Source: Streptomyces composti
GTDB lineage: Bacteria; Actinomycetota; Actinomycetes; Streptomycetales; Streptomycetaceae
NCBI RefSeq assembly: GCF_012034205.1
Contig: NZ_JAATEM010000030.1
Coordinates: forward strand, 27,510-91,509
Length of the DNA stretch: 64,000 nucleotides
Direction of reading: 5' to 3'
Under the pieces are notes generated by a model, which saw only the letters and a list, made by a program, of their open reading frames with translations, was not told the origin of the DNA and did no database searches. Positions 8,913 through 17,407 of this stretch are shown in pieces (the first letter of the stretch is position 1; each line of letters starts with the position of its first letter). A program made the position numbers and the translations under genes.

Positions 8913-10034
8913 GTGCAGACGTCGCCCGCCCATGCCGCCCATCACGGTGACCGCGAGATCGAGACGCTCGAGGAGTTCGACGCGGTCGTCTCGGCGCGCG
9001 GCACCCTCGCCCGGTACCGGATCCAGTCCGTCGATCTGACCGACCGGACGCGGGAACTGCTGACCACCGACACCACCCGGGCGGTGTTCCTGGGCTGCCC
9101 CATGCGCGCCGAGGCCGAGGCCAGGCTGCGGGCCGCCGGCGCCCTGGTCCTTCCGCCGGTGCCGGGCCTGCCCTTCGACCCCTACCGGAGCCGTCTGTAC
9201 CGCCCCGACGAGCTGTTCGCCTCGCTGGAGAAGGGCTACGAGGCGACACCGGACGCCCTCGCCTACGACTGGTTCCGACGGACCGCCGCCGACGGCGACA
9301 TCTTCGCCTCGATGCTGCGCGCCGTCCACGACGACTCCATGTCCGACGCCCTCGACGAACTCCTGCGCACGGCGCGGGTGGTGGGCGTGATGGGCGGCCA
9401 CGCGATGGCCCGCGGCACCGGGCAGTACCGGGGCGCCGCCCGCCTGGGACGGACCCTGGCCCGGGACGGGTTCACGGTGGCCACGGGCGGCGGGCCCGGA
9501 GCGATGGAGGCGGCCAACCTGGGTGCGTACACGGCCCCGTACGACGACGGAATGCTGGACGCGGCCTGCGAACTGCTCGCCGCGGCGCCCTCGTTCACAC
9601 CGTCGGTCACCGACTGGGCCCGCGCCGCCTTCGAGGTGCGCGCCCGCTGGCCGAAGGGCAACCACTCGGTCGGCATCCCGACCTGGTTCTACGGGCACGA
9701 GCCGCCCAACGCCTTCGCGTCGCACATCGCCAAGTACTTCGCCAACGCCACCCGCGAGGACGGCCTGCTGGCCCGCTGCAACGCCGGCGTGGTGTTCCTG
9801 CCGGGTGCCGCGGGGACGGTGCAGGAGATCTTCGACAACGCGACCCCCAACTACTACGAGTCGCGCGGGGAACCCACGCCCATGGTGCTGGTGGACCGGG
9901 CGCACTGGACGGAGAAGCTGCCGGCCTGGCCGCTGCTGCGTGCGCTGGCGCGGGAGCGGTCCATGGACGCGCGGATCGCCCTGGTGGACCGCATCGACGA
10001 GGCCCCCGAAGCGCTGAAACGTCTCGGCGCTTAA
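8913..10034 (+). CDS. LOG-family / Rossmann-fold nucleotide-binding protein
   Basis: This 373-residue protein starts at GTG 8913. Its second half carries both motifs of the LOG (cytokinin-activating, TIGR00725/lysine decarboxylase-like) fold: GGGPGAMEAAN and PGAAGTVQE, where Arg/Glu groups act on nucleotide 5'-monophosphates. It is about twice as long as plant-type LOG proteins. The extra ~140-residue N-terminal domain has its own LGCPMRAEAEARLRAAGA segment, so it is the longer bacterial type. LOG enzymes cleave N-modified AMP to the free base and ribose-5-phosphate; the activity here is only inferred from the motifs. The next gene has a separate strong promoter, so this appears to be a single-gene unit. 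Confidence 0.75.
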   Translation: MQTSPAHAAHHGDREIETLEEFDAVVSARGTLARYRIQSVDLTDRTRELLTTDTTRAVFLGCPMRAEAEARLRAAGALVLPPVPGLPFDPYRSRLYRPDELFASLEKGYEATPDALAYDWFRRTAADGDIFASMLRAVHDDSMSDALDELLRTARVVGVMGGHAMARGTGQYRGAARLGRTLARDGFTVATGGGPGAMEAANLGAYTAPYDDGMLDAACELLAAAPSFTPSVTDWARAAFEVRARWPKGNHSVGIPTWFYGHEPPNAFASHIAKYFANATREDGLLARCNAGVVFLPGAAGTVQEIFDNATPNYYESRGEPTPMVLVDRAHWTEKLPAWPLLRALARERSMDARIALVDRIDEAPEALKRLGA

Positions 10035-10072
10035 TAATTCGGTAAAGCCGTGGCCCGTGATCGGCATATGCG

Positions 10073-10100
10073 TTGACACTACTTATGCGACGCTTATAGA
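10073..10100 (+). promoter_or_regulatory. consensus-like sigma-70 (HrdB-type) promoter for the LAETG surface protein
   Basis: TTGACA at 10073-10078 and TATAGA at 10095-10100 are separated by 16 bases. This is an unusually good match to the housekeeping consensus for a Streptomyces genome, and the -35 hexamer is perfect. It lies about 80 bases upstream of the GTG at 10183, leaving a leader that contains GTTGATGTCAGGTCAACT, a small inverted repeat. Strong vegetative expression is predicted. Confidence 0.7.
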
Positions 10101-10182
10101 CCTGGGTGCCGTCTGGGAGAGTTGATGTCAGGTCAACTCTCCTTCCACCCCCCGCATTTGCGCATCCCAGTGAAGGACAAAC

Positions 10183-10902
10183 GTGACAGTTCTGTCCGTA
10201 TCCCGTGGTGCGGCGTCGCGCCGTACCGTCTCCCGTACTCTGCGCGCCCTCGGAGTCGTCTCCGCATCGGCCGCGCTCGCACTCTCGGCCGCCGGCACCG
10301 CTGCCGCCTGCAGCATCAGTGACTTCTCGGCCGAGGCGAAGTGTGTCGGTGACAAGGGTGTCATCACCGTCACCGACGTCGATCCCCTGGGCGTTCCGGC
10401 CACCGTCACCGTGTTCCTGGAGAACAACGGCGCCGATGTGAAGAAGATCGGCGAGAAGGTGGTCAAGGGCTCCCGCGAGGGCACCACCATCACCTTCGAG
10501 GAGGACTGGAAGCCCAACGCCGAGTACCGCATCCACGTCAAGGCCGACAAGTACGTGGACGCGGACATCAAGCCGAACCTGACCACTCCGGCCACGGCGT
10601 GCCAGAAGCAGGACGAGGGCGAGGAGGAGAGCCCGAGCCCTGAGCCCACCCCGTCGGAGACCGCCTCGGCCCCGGCCGAGGAGTCCGGCAGCCCGGCTCC
10701 GTCGGAGCCGGAGAGCTCCGCGCCCGCCGGCACGGCGGACAACGTGCCGTCGCCCGCGGTCGGCGAGTCGCACCTCGCCGAGACCGGCGCCAACTCCAAC
10801 ACCGGCCTGATCGCCGGTATCGCGGGCGCGCTGGTGCTGATCGGCGGCGGCGCGGTCTTCTTCGGCATGCGCCGCAAGGGTGCGGGCAGCGGCGACCGCT
10901 GA
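10183..10902 (+). CDS. LAETG-motif sortase-anchored surface protein
   Basis: This 239-residue secreted protein starts at GTG 10183. A signal peptide occupies about residues 1-42 (basic start, hydrophobic stretch ALGVVSASAALALSAAG, cleavage near AAAC). A ~95-residue folded domain with Cys43, Cys54 and Cys140 is followed by a Pro/Ser/Glu-rich wall-spanning region (about 145-195). The C-terminus is a classical sorting signal: LAETG at 198-202, a hydrophobic segment, and the basic tail RRKGAGSGDR. LAXTG is the form used by class E sortases, which Streptomyces use to attach chaplins and other wall proteins. The domain's function is not recognisable. Its promoter is strong and its terminator well formed. 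Confidence 0.85.
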   Translation: MTVLSVSRGAASRRTVSRTLRALGVVSASAALALSAAGTAAACSISDFSAEAKCVGDKGVITVTDVDPLGVPATVTVFLENNGADVKKIGEKVVKGSREGTTITFEEDWKPNAEYRIHVKADKYVDADIKPNLTTPATACQKQDEGEEESPSPEPTPSETASAPAEESGSPAPSEPESSAPAGTADNVPSPAVGESHLAETGANSNTGLIAGIAGALVLIGGGAVFFGMRRKGAGSGDR

Positions 10903-10949
10903 TCCGCACGGCTCGGAGGCTCTCGCCGGAGAAGTTCCTGAGCAGTCGA

Positions 10950-10981
10950 GGTGGCCCGTCCCCGGCAAGGGGCGGGTCACC
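10950..10981 (+). terminator. hairpin terminator after the surface-protein gene
   Basis: The left arm GGTGGCCCGTCCCC and the right arm GGGGCGGGTCACC pair around a GGCAA loop with one bulge. It lies 48 bases after the stop codon of the LAETG gene. No T-tract follows, which is normal for Streptomyces. Confidence 0.6.
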
Positions 10982-11050
10982 GTCATGTGCGGCCGACCGC
11001 AGTCCCGTTGGGTGGCATGACCGACGGCATCCCGTCCCGTTGCCCGCTGC

Positions 11051-11157
11051 ACGGGCCGGCGTTCCTGTCGGGGGGCCGCGTTCCCGTCGGGGGGCGGCGT
11101 CCCGTCGGACGGGCCGGCATTCCCGTCGGACGGGCCGGCGTCCCGTTGCCCGCGCCG
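11051..11157. repeat. degenerate tandem repeat, ~20-base period
   Basis: Between the surface-protein terminator and the convergent thiQ stop there are about five imperfect copies of a unit resembling GGGCCGGCGTTCCCGTCGGA. Copies differ by small substitutions and length changes. No reading frame across it looks coding. It appears to be a simple expanded spacer. Confidence 0.55.
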
Positions 11158-11161
11158 GGGT

Positions 11162-12193
11162 TCAGTCCAGGACGACGACCTCGGTCGCGTCGAACTCGAC
11201 CCCCACCTCGTCGCCGACCTCGGGTGCCGTACGCAGGGGGCAGGCCGCCTCCAGACGCGGGGCGTTCTCGGGCTGGAGACGGACGGCGACATGGGTGCCG
11301 CGGAAGGTGCGCGCGGCGACCGTGCAGCGCAGCCCCAGGTCGGCGGCGACCAGGCGGACCCCGGCGGGCCTGACCAGCAGGGTGCGGGCGCCTGACGGGG
11401 CGTCGGCGGGCACCGGGACCTTGCCCCAGGGCGTCACGGCGGCCTCCTCGCCGACCGTCGCCTCGACGACGTTCTCGAACCCCAGGAAGCGGGCCACGAA
11501 CGCGTCCGCGGGCCGCTGCCACACCTGCAGCGGCGTACCGGACTGGGCGATCCGCCCGTCCCGCATCACCACCACCCGGTCGGCCAGCGCGAACGCCTCG
11601 CCCTGGTCGTGGGTCACCGCGAGCACGGTGGTGCCGAGCCGGCCGAACAGCTCGCGCAGTTCGACGACCAGACGTTCCCTGAGCGAGCGGTCGAGCTGGC
11701 CCAGCGGCTCGTCGAGCATCAGCAGCCGCGGGCTGGGGGCGAGCGCCCGCGCCAGCGCCACCCGCTGCTGCTCACCGCCGGACAGCGCGGCGACCGCCCG
11801 GCCTCCCGCGTCCGGCAGGCCGACGAGGTCCAGCAGTTCCGCCACCCGTCCGGCCTGTTCGCGGCGCGAGACGCCGCGCATCCGCAGCCCGAAGGCGACG
11901 TTGCCGGCCACGTCCCGCTGCGGGAACAGCTGATGGTCCTGGAACATCAGTCCGACCCCCCGCTTGTGCGCGGGCACCGCCGCCTGGTCGCGCCCGCCGA
12001 GCAGCACCCGCCCGGAATCGAGGGGCTGCAGCCCGGCCACCGCCCGCAGCAGCGTGGACTTGCCGCTGCCGCTGGGCCCGAGGACGCAGACGATCTCGTG
12101 CTCGGCCACCGACAGATCCACCGAGTCCAGCACCGTCCGCCCGCCGAAGCGTACGGTGGCCGCCTGAAGGCTCAGCAGGCTGTCCGCGGGCAT
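11162..12193 (-). CDS. thiQ: thiamine ABC transporter ATP-binding protein
   Basis: This 343-residue ATPase has all canonical motifs: Walker A LGPSGSGKSTLL, Q-loop MFQDHQ, signature LSGGEQQRVALARAL, Walker B LLMLDEP and switch VTHDQ. A ~110-residue C-terminal extension (from about residue 230) resembles the regulatory TOBE-like domain of CysA/FbpC/PotA-type importers. It directly abuts the permease gene (stop at 12194-12196, start ATG at 12193) and is the third gene of a riboswitch-led unit. Sequence alone would also fit an iron(III) or polyamine importer; the TPP riboswitch upstream of the operon is what points to thiamine. Confidence 0.8.
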   Translation of the reverse strand: MPADSLLSLQAATVRFGGRTVLDSVDLSVAEHEIVCVLGPSGSGKSTLLRAVAGLQPLDSGRVLLGGRDQAAVPAHKRGVGLMFQDHQLFPQRDVAGNVAFGLRMRGVSRREQAGRVAELLDLVGLPDAGGRAVAALSGGEQQRVALARALAPSPRLLMLDEPLGQLDRSLRERLVVELRELFGRLGTTVLAVTHDQGEAFALADRVVVMRDGRIAQSGTPLQVWQRPADAFVARFLGFENVVEATVGEEAAVTPWGKVPVPADAPSGARTLLVRPAGVRLVAADLGLRCTVAARTFRGTHVAVRLQPENAPRLEAACPLRTAPEVGDEVGVEFDATEVVVLD

Positions 12194-13909
12194 CTAGAAC
12201 TCCCCAGTCCGGTCGGTCCGCAGCCGCTCCAGCACGAGCAGCGCCGCCGCGCACACGATCATCAGTACCGTCGACAGGGCCATCGCCTGCCCGTAGTTGA
12301 GCTCGCCGGGCCGCCCCAGCAGCCGCGCCACCGCCACCGGCAGCGTCGGGTTGTCGGGCCGTGCGATGAACACCGTCGCCCCGAACTCTCCCAGAGACAC
12401 CGCGAAGGCGAACCCGGCGGCGATCAGCAGCGCCCGCCGCACCATCGGCAGGTCCACCTCCCGCCAGGCCCGCCACGGCGACGCCCCGAGCACCGCCGCC
12501 GCCTCCCGCAGCCGCACGTCCACGGCCCGCAGCACCGGCAGCATGGTCCGCACCACGAACGGCACGCCCACCAGGGCCTGCGCCAGCGGCACCAGGATCC
12601 AGGAGGCCCGCAGATCCAGTGGCGGTTGGTCGAGCGCGATCAGGAAACCGAAGCCGACGGTCACCGCGGACACCCCGAGCGGCAGCATCAGCAGCGCGTC
12701 GAAGCCGCGGACCAGCCGTCCCGCGTCCCTGCGCGTGAGCGCGACGGCGGCGAGACCGCCGATCACCACGGCGATCGCGGTCGCGGCCAGCGCGTACTGC
12801 AGCGAGTTGCCGACCGCCTCGACCGGCGCCACCAGGAACACGCCGTTGTCCTCACTGGTCAGCGCCCGGTAGTAGTCCAGGCCCGCCCCGCCGAAGGACC
12901 GCTGCACCAGCACCGCGAGCGGCGCCACCAGCAGCACGGCGACGGTGGCGACGACCGCGCCGAGCAGCGCCCACTGGCGGGCACCGCGCGGCCGGCGCGC
13001 GGTCACCGAGGCGTCCACCAGCCGCAGCGTGCTCTCGCGGCGGCGCACGGTCCAGGCGTGCAGGGCGAGGATCGCGCCGACCGCGACGAACTGGATCATC
13101 GTCAGCACGGCGGCCGTGGACAGGTCGAAGACCTCGGTGGTCTGCCGGTAGATCTCCACCTCCAGGGTGGAGAAGGCGGGACCGCCGAGGATCTGCACCA
13201 CCCCGAAGGAGGTGAAGGTGAACAGGAAGACCATCAGCGCGGCGGCGGCCACGGCGGGCGCCAGCGCCGGCAGGGTCACCCGGCGCCAGGCCGCGCCGGG
13301 TGAGGCGCCGAGCATCCGGGCGGCCTCCTCCTGCCGGGGGTCGAGCTGCGCCCACAGCCCGCCCACGGTGCGCACCACCACGGCGTAGTTGAAGAAGACA
13401 TGGGCGAGCAGGATCGCCCACACGGTGGTGTCGAGGCGCACGCCCCACCACTCGTGGAGCAGCCCGCCGCGTCCGGTCAGCGCCATGAACGCCGAGCCGA
13501 CGACGACGGTCGGCAGCACGAACGGCACGGTGACCACGGCCCGCAGCAGCTGCTTGCCGGGAAAGTCGTAGCGGGCGAAGACATGGGCGCCGGGCAGCGC
13601 GATCAGCAGCGTCAGCGCGGTGGACACCAGCGCCTGCCAGGTGGTGAACCACAGCACCTGCCGCACGTCCGGCTGCGCCAGCACCTCGGCGAACCGCCCG
13701 AGCTGCCAGCCCTCGCCGGTCCTGAGGCCGCGGGCGACGATCGCGGCGACCGGGTAGGCGAAGAAGACCGCGAAGAACGCGGCGGGCACGGCCAGCAGGG
13801 CCAGCCGCGCCGCCACCCCCTTCGCCCGCCGCCCCGCCCTCGACGGAGCGGGCGGCAGCGCAGTGCCCCGGTCTACTTCAGTACGAGCGAGGTCCACGAC
13901 TTGACCCAC
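12194..13909 (-). CDS. thiP: thiamine ABC transporter permease (fused two-domain)
   Basis: This 571-residue membrane protein contains two homologous permease halves, as in ThiP and FbpB. Each half ends in an EAA-type loop that docks onto the ATPase: EEAARMLGASPGAAWRRVTLP in the first and REAAAVLGASPWRAWREVDLP in the second. About twelve hydrophobic segments are visible. The GTG at 13909 overlaps the end of the binding-protein gene by 37 bases and has no clear ribosome-binding site, so translation is probably coupled; GTG 13897 is an alternative start. It lies between the lipoprotein and ATPase genes in one transcription unit. Confidence 0.8.
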   Translation of the reverse strand: MGQVVDLARTEVDRGTALPPAPSRAGRRAKGVAARLALLAVPAAFFAVFFAYPVAAIVARGLRTGEGWQLGRFAEVLAQPDVRQVLWFTTWQALVSTALTLLIALPGAHVFARYDFPGKQLLRAVVTVPFVLPTVVVGSAFMALTGRGGLLHEWWGVRLDTTVWAILLAHVFFNYAVVVRTVGGLWAQLDPRQEEAARMLGASPGAAWRRVTLPALAPAVAAAALMVFLFTFTSFGVVQILGGPAFSTLEVEIYRQTTEVFDLSTAAVLTMIQFVAVGAILALHAWTVRRRESTLRLVDASVTARRPRGARQWALLGAVVATVAVLLVAPLAVLVQRSFGGAGLDYYRALTSEDNGVFLVAPVEAVGNSLQYALAATAIAVVIGGLAAVALTRRDAGRLVRGFDALLMLPLGVSAVTVGFGFLIALDQPPLDLRASWILVPLAQALVGVPFVVRTMLPVLRAVDVRLREAAAVLGASPWRAWREVDLPMVRRALLIAAGFAFAVSLGEFGATVFIARPDNPTLPVAVARLLGRPGELNYGQAMALSTVLMIVCAAALLVLERLRTDRTGEF

Positions 13910-14961
13910 TGGTCACGGTTGGCGGCGATCTTCGCCGGGTCCATGGTCTCCGGATCCTCGGCCTGCGGCCCGTACTGCGCGAACACCTTCGGCACCCGGG
14001 CGTCCTCGCGCACCGGGTAGACGAACATGTTGAGCGGCATGTCCTCCTGGAACCGCTTGCTCAGCAGGAAGTCGAGCAGCGCCTTGCCGCCCTCGGGGTT
14101 CCTGGCGTCGGCCAGCAGCCCGGCGTACTCGACCTGCCGGAAGCAGGTGCCCTCGGCGACACCGGTCGGCGCGGTCTTCGGCTCGGACTTGGCGTAGACG
14201 ACCTCGGCGGGCGGGGAGGAGGCGTAGGACACCACCAGCGGCCGGTCGGCTCCGGCCTCCTTGCCGCCGGCGGAACCGGAGAACTCCTCGTAGTAGGCCT
14301 GCTCCCAGCCGTCGACCACCTTCACACCGTTGGCCTTGAGCTTCTTCCAGTAGCCCGGCCAGCCGTCGTCCCCGTACTCGGCGGCGGTCCCGAGCAGGAA
14401 GCCGAGCCCCGGTGAGGAGGTGGAGGCGTTCTCCGTGACCAGCAGGTTCTTGTACTCCGGCTTGACCAGATCGTCGAACGTCCTCGGCGGGGTCAGCTTC
14501 TTCTTCTCGAACCACTGCTTGTCGTAGTTGACGCAGATGTCACCGGTGTCGACGGGCGTCACCCGGTGCTCGTCCTCGTCCGCCCGGTACTCCGGCCGTA
14601 TCGCGTCGAAGCCCTTGGCCTCGTACGGCTGGAACAGCCCGTTGTCGAGGGCGCGGGACAGCAGGGTGTTGTCGACGCCGAAGAAGACGTCGCCCTGCGG
14701 ATTGTCCTTCGTCAGGATCGCCTTGTTCACCGCCTGCCCGGCCTCGCCGTCCTTGAGGACCTTCAGCTTGTAGCCGGACTGCTTCTCGAAGGCGGCGACG
14801 ACGTCCTTGGACACGGCCCACGAGTCGTGGCTGACCAGGGTCACGGTCCTGGACCCGCCGGATCCGGTCCCCTGGTCGTTCCCGCCGGACGAGCCGCAGG
14901 CGGACAAGGTGATCAGGCCGAGCCCGGCAACCAGGACCGTGGCCTTCTTGGTGATGCTCAC
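13873..14961 (-). CDS. thiB: thiamine ABC transporter substrate-binding lipoprotein
   Basis: This 362-residue lipoprotein starts at GTG 14961, chosen because AGGAGG lies seven bases upstream on the coding strand. The signal peptide ends in a lipobox LSAC with Cys22. The mature protein opens with VTLVSHDSWAVSKDVVAAFEKQSGYKL, characteristic of the TbpA/ThiB family (thiamine-binding, ferric-binding-protein fold). DVFFGVDNTLLSRALD and the C-terminal PLNMFVYPVRED are also typical. It should capture thiamine or its phosphates at the cell surface and deliver them to the ThiP-ThiQ complex. It is the first gene after the TPP riboswitch, so it should be shut down when thiamine pyrophosphate is plentiful. 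Confidence 0.88.
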   Translation of the reverse strand: MSITKKATVLVAGLGLITLSACGSSGGNDQGTGSGGSRTVTLVSHDSWAVSKDVVAAFEKQSGYKLKVLKDGEAGQAVNKAILTKDNPQGDVFFGVDNTLLSRALDNGLFQPYEAKGFDAIRPEYRADEDEHRVTPVDTGDICVNYDKQWFEKKKLTPPRTFDDLVKPEYKNLLVTENASTSSPGLGFLLGTAAEYGDDGWPGYWKKLKANGVKVVDGWEQAYYEEFSGSAGGKEAGADRPLVVSYASSPPAEVVYAKSEPKTAPTGVAEGTCFRQVEYAGLLADARNPEGGKALLDFLLSKRFQEDMPLNMFVYPVREDARVPKVFAQYGPQAEDPETMDPAKIAANRDQWVKSWTSLVLK

Positions 14962-15049
14962 TGGATTCCTCCTGGAGTGACCAGGAAGAGACGCGGCCCT
15001 GCCCGGGACACCGGCGGCGTCCCGGGCAGGGTGCAACAGCTTGAGTGGT

Positions 15050-15140
15050 GACCGATCTCCCTACCCAGAATGACCTGGGCCAGGTTCGGAGGGTCTGCGG
15101 CCGGTGCCGCACTCTCAGCGCTGTGGCGCTCCCCTGTCGG
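15050..15140 (-). ncRNA. TPP (thi-box) riboswitch
   Basis: Read on the minus strand, this stretch has the conserved TPP aptamer in order: ACAGGGGAGC, GCTGAGAGTGCG, GCAGACCCTCCGAACCTG and GGTCATTCTGGGTAGGGAGA. These correspond to the pyrimidine-sensing CUGAGA helix and the pyrophosphate-sensing ACCUGA/GGGUA side. It ends about 89 bases upstream of the thiB GTG, leaving room for an expression platform that could hide the AGGAGG site. In high-GC actinobacteria such switches usually act on translation initiation. It assigns the downstream transporter to thiamine. Confidence 0.93.
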
Positions 15141-15229
15141 ATGTCTCGTGACGTAGACGTTGGTTTCGCAACGTATGACGTTACGCAGGATATGCAGTTG
15201 TCGTAGTGCCTGTACTGACGCGAGTCACA

Positions 15230-16336
15230 TTACCTCTCGCTCGCGGCGAGCTGACCACACGCCCCGTCGATCTCCTGGCCACGGGTGTCCCGGATGGTCA
15301 CCGGCACACCGTGGGCGGCGATCGCCTCCACGAAGGCCTTCTCGTCCTCCGGCCGGGAGGCGGTCCACTTGGACCCCGGGGTCGGGTTCAGCGGGATGAG
15401 ATTCACATGCACCGGCTTGCCCTTCAGCAGCCGTCCCAGCCGGTCCCCTCGCCACGCCTGATCATTGATGTCCCGGATCAGCGCGTACTCGATCGACAGC
15501 CGCCGCCCCGACTTGGCGCTGTACTCGAAGCCCGCGTCGAGCACCTCGCGCACCTTCCAGCGGGTGTTCACCGGGACCAGGGTGTCGCGCAGCTCGTCGT
15601 CCGGAGCGTGCAGCGAGATGGCGAGCCGGCACTTGAAGCCCTCGTCGGCGAACCGGTGGATGGCCGGTACCAGCCCCACCGTCGACACGGTGATCCCGCG
15701 CTGCGACAGCCCGAGCCCGTCCGGCTCCGGGTCGGTGAGCCGGCGGATGGCGCCGACGACCCGCTTGTAGTTGGCGAGCGGCTCGCCCATGCCCATGAAC
15801 ACGATGTTGCTGAGCCGCGCGGGCCCGCCCGGGACCTCGCCGTCCCGCAGCGCCCGCATCCCGTCGACGATCTGGTGCACGATCTCGGCCGTCGAGAGAT
15901 TCCGGTCGAGCCCCGCCTGCCCCGTGGCGCAGAACGGGCAGTTCATGCCGCACCCGGCCTGCGAGCTGATGCACATGGTGACCCGGTCCGGGTAGCGCAT
16001 CAGCACGGACTCCACCAGCGTCCCGTCGAACAGCTTCCACAGCGTCTTGCGGGTGGCGCCCTGGTCCGTCGACAGATGCCGCACCACGGTCATCAGCTCC
16101 GGCAGCAGCGCCTCGCGCAGCGGCTCACGGGACGCGGCCGGGATGTCCGTCCACTGCTCCGGATCATGCGCGTAGCGCGCGAAGTAGTGCTTCGACAGCT
16201 GCTTGGCACGGAACGGCTTCTCACCGACCGCGACAACCGCCTCCTTGCGCTCGGCGGGCGTGAGATCGGCAAGATGCCGCGGCGGCAGCTTCGCTCCGCG
16301 CGGCGCGACAAAGGTGAGTTCTCCGGGCTTAGGCAT
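15230..16336 (-). CDS. rlmN: 23S rRNA (A2503-C2)/tRNA (A37-C2) methyltransferase, radical SAM
   Basis: This 368-residue enzyme uses radical S-adenosylmethionine chemistry to methylate C2 of A2503 in the ribosome's peptidyl-transferase centre and A37 of some tRNAs. The [4Fe-4S] cluster motif CxxxCxxC is Cys129, Cys133 and Cys136 (CGMNCPFC). The mechanistic C-terminal cysteine that forms the covalent RNA adduct is Cys360 in GACGQLA. The GEPLANY motif and the SLHAPDDELRD segment are typical. The ATG at 16336 gives the usual length; the frame is open further upstream without similarity. RlmN rather than Cfr is indicated by chromosomal context and length. Confidence 0.93.
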   Translation of the reverse strand: MPKPGELTFVAPRGAKLPPRHLADLTPAERKEAVVAVGEKPFRAKQLSKHYFARYAHDPEQWTDIPAASREPLREALLPELMTVVRHLSTDQGATRKTLWKLFDGTLVESVLMRYPDRVTMCISSQAGCGMNCPFCATGQAGLDRNLSTAEIVHQIVDGMRALRDGEVPGGPARLSNIVFMGMGEPLANYKRVVGAIRRLTDPEPDGLGLSQRGITVSTVGLVPAIHRFADEGFKCRLAISLHAPDDELRDTLVPVNTRWKVREVLDAGFEYSAKSGRRLSIEYALIRDINDQAWRGDRLGRLLKGKPVHVNLIPLNPTPGSKWTASRPEDEKAFVEAIAAHGVPVTIRDTRGQEIDGACGQLAASER

Positions 16337-16549
16337 GGCCGTACCAGTGTCGCAGATCGACTCGGGTGACCTGCGGGCGTCGCCGCCTCGACTGCCGGTG
16401 GCGGTGACTTCAGCGACCGTGTACGGCCCAGGGCCCGCCCAGCCGATTGCCCCGCACCGAGGCCTACCCCCACGAATCTCCTGAATCGCCACACACTGCC
16501 AGTGCCGTGGGTCACACTGGGCGCCCGGAGGAACCGACGATGGGGACAG

Positions 16550-16864
16550 GTGAGCGACTCATACATCAACGCGCCCATCCGAGCGCGCATGCACACGACC
16601 ACACTGCACAAGGCGACCTGGGTCGTCGCGGTCGCGCTGTCAGCCGGCCTCCTGGAGCCGCCCCTGTTCTTCGTCGCGGCCAAGAAGCGAGTCGTCAGCA
16701 TGGCGACGCCCGCGGCCTGCGCGGCCGTCATCTACGGCTCGGCCGCCCTGGGATCGACGCTCGGCAACCCGAAGAACCGGAGCGGCGGCGTCCTCGCCAT
16801 CACGATGATCACAGCCGCCGTGCACGCCGCCGTCCTCGACACCGACTGGAAGCCGGGCCGGTAG
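16550..16864 (+). CDS. small membrane protein, unknown function
   Basis: This 104-residue protein starts at GTG 16550, preceded by GGGGAC; a Met at 16589 is an alternative start. It has three hydrophobic stretches (WVVAVALSAGLLEPPLFFVAA, PAACAAVIYGSAALGS and VLAITMITAAVHAAVL) and a short charged tail DTDWKPGR. No domain was recognised. It is the first of several accessory genes after rlmN, and its 3' flank leads into another small membrane protein gene 93 bases on. Confidence 0.5.
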   Translation: MSDSYINAPIRARMHTTTLHKATWVVAVALSAGLLEPPLFFVAAKKRVVSMATPAACAAVIYGSAALGSTLGNPKNRSGGVLAITMITAAVHAAVLDTDWKPGR

Positions 16865-16957
16865 CTGCCCGCCGGACGATCTCGAGTCGCCGCAGCAGAG
16901 CCGAGTCCGCTTCCGCTTTGGGTTTCCAAGTCGGCAAGTCGTGGGTATGTTTCCGTC

Positions 16958-17407
16958 ATGGAAAGTGATGCACTTGACCCGCGGGCGGCGCTGGAGCAGG
17001 TTCAGCGGGCCCGGAGCGGGATGAGCGTACGTGTGGGTTCGCCGTGGTGGCTGCACGTGGGGCTCGGCGTGCTTGTCGCTCAGCAGGTACTGGTGGGCGG
17101 ACTGGGCGGCGGGAACTGGACGCTGCTGTCGTTCGCCGTGCTCGTCGCCGGCGCCGCGGTGCTGGTGGCGCTCGCCCGGCGCAGCACCGGTGTCACCGTC
17201 GCCGGCCCGCGCGGCCCCCGCAGCCGCCTGCTGATGGCGGCGCGGTTCGTGGCCGCGCTGGCGTGCATCTGGGGAGCCGGGCTCATCGGCGGTGAAGGCA
17301 TCGCCGTGCTCGTCGCGATCGTGGCGCTGCCGCTCACGGCGCTGCTCGGAGCCGCGTACGACGCCGCACTGCGCCTCGACATCGCCGAAGGGCACCCTGC
17401 CGCATGA
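16958..17407 (+). CDS. small integral membrane protein paired with a winged-helix regulator
   Basis: This 149-residue protein starts MESDALDPRAALEQVQRARSG, a charged helix of the kind seen at the start of membrane proteins encoded beside one-domain regulators. Four hydrophobic segments follow (WWLHVGLGVLVAQQVL, WTLLSFAVLVAGAAVLVALA, AARFVAALACIWGAGLI, GIAVLVAIVALPLTALLGAAY). It ends at TGA 17405-17407, overlapping the next gene's ATG in an ATGA junction. The two are therefore almost certainly co-expressed at matched levels. Function is unknown; the pair may form a small membrane-linked regulatory unit, which is inference. Confidence 0.65.
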   Translation: MESDALDPRAALEQVQRARSGMSVRVGSPWWLHVGLGVLVAQQVLVGGLGGGNWTLLSFAVLVAGAAVLVALARRSTGVTVAGPRGPRSRLLMAARFVAALACIWGAGLIGGEGIAVLVAIVALPLTALLGAAYDAALRLDIAEGHPAA

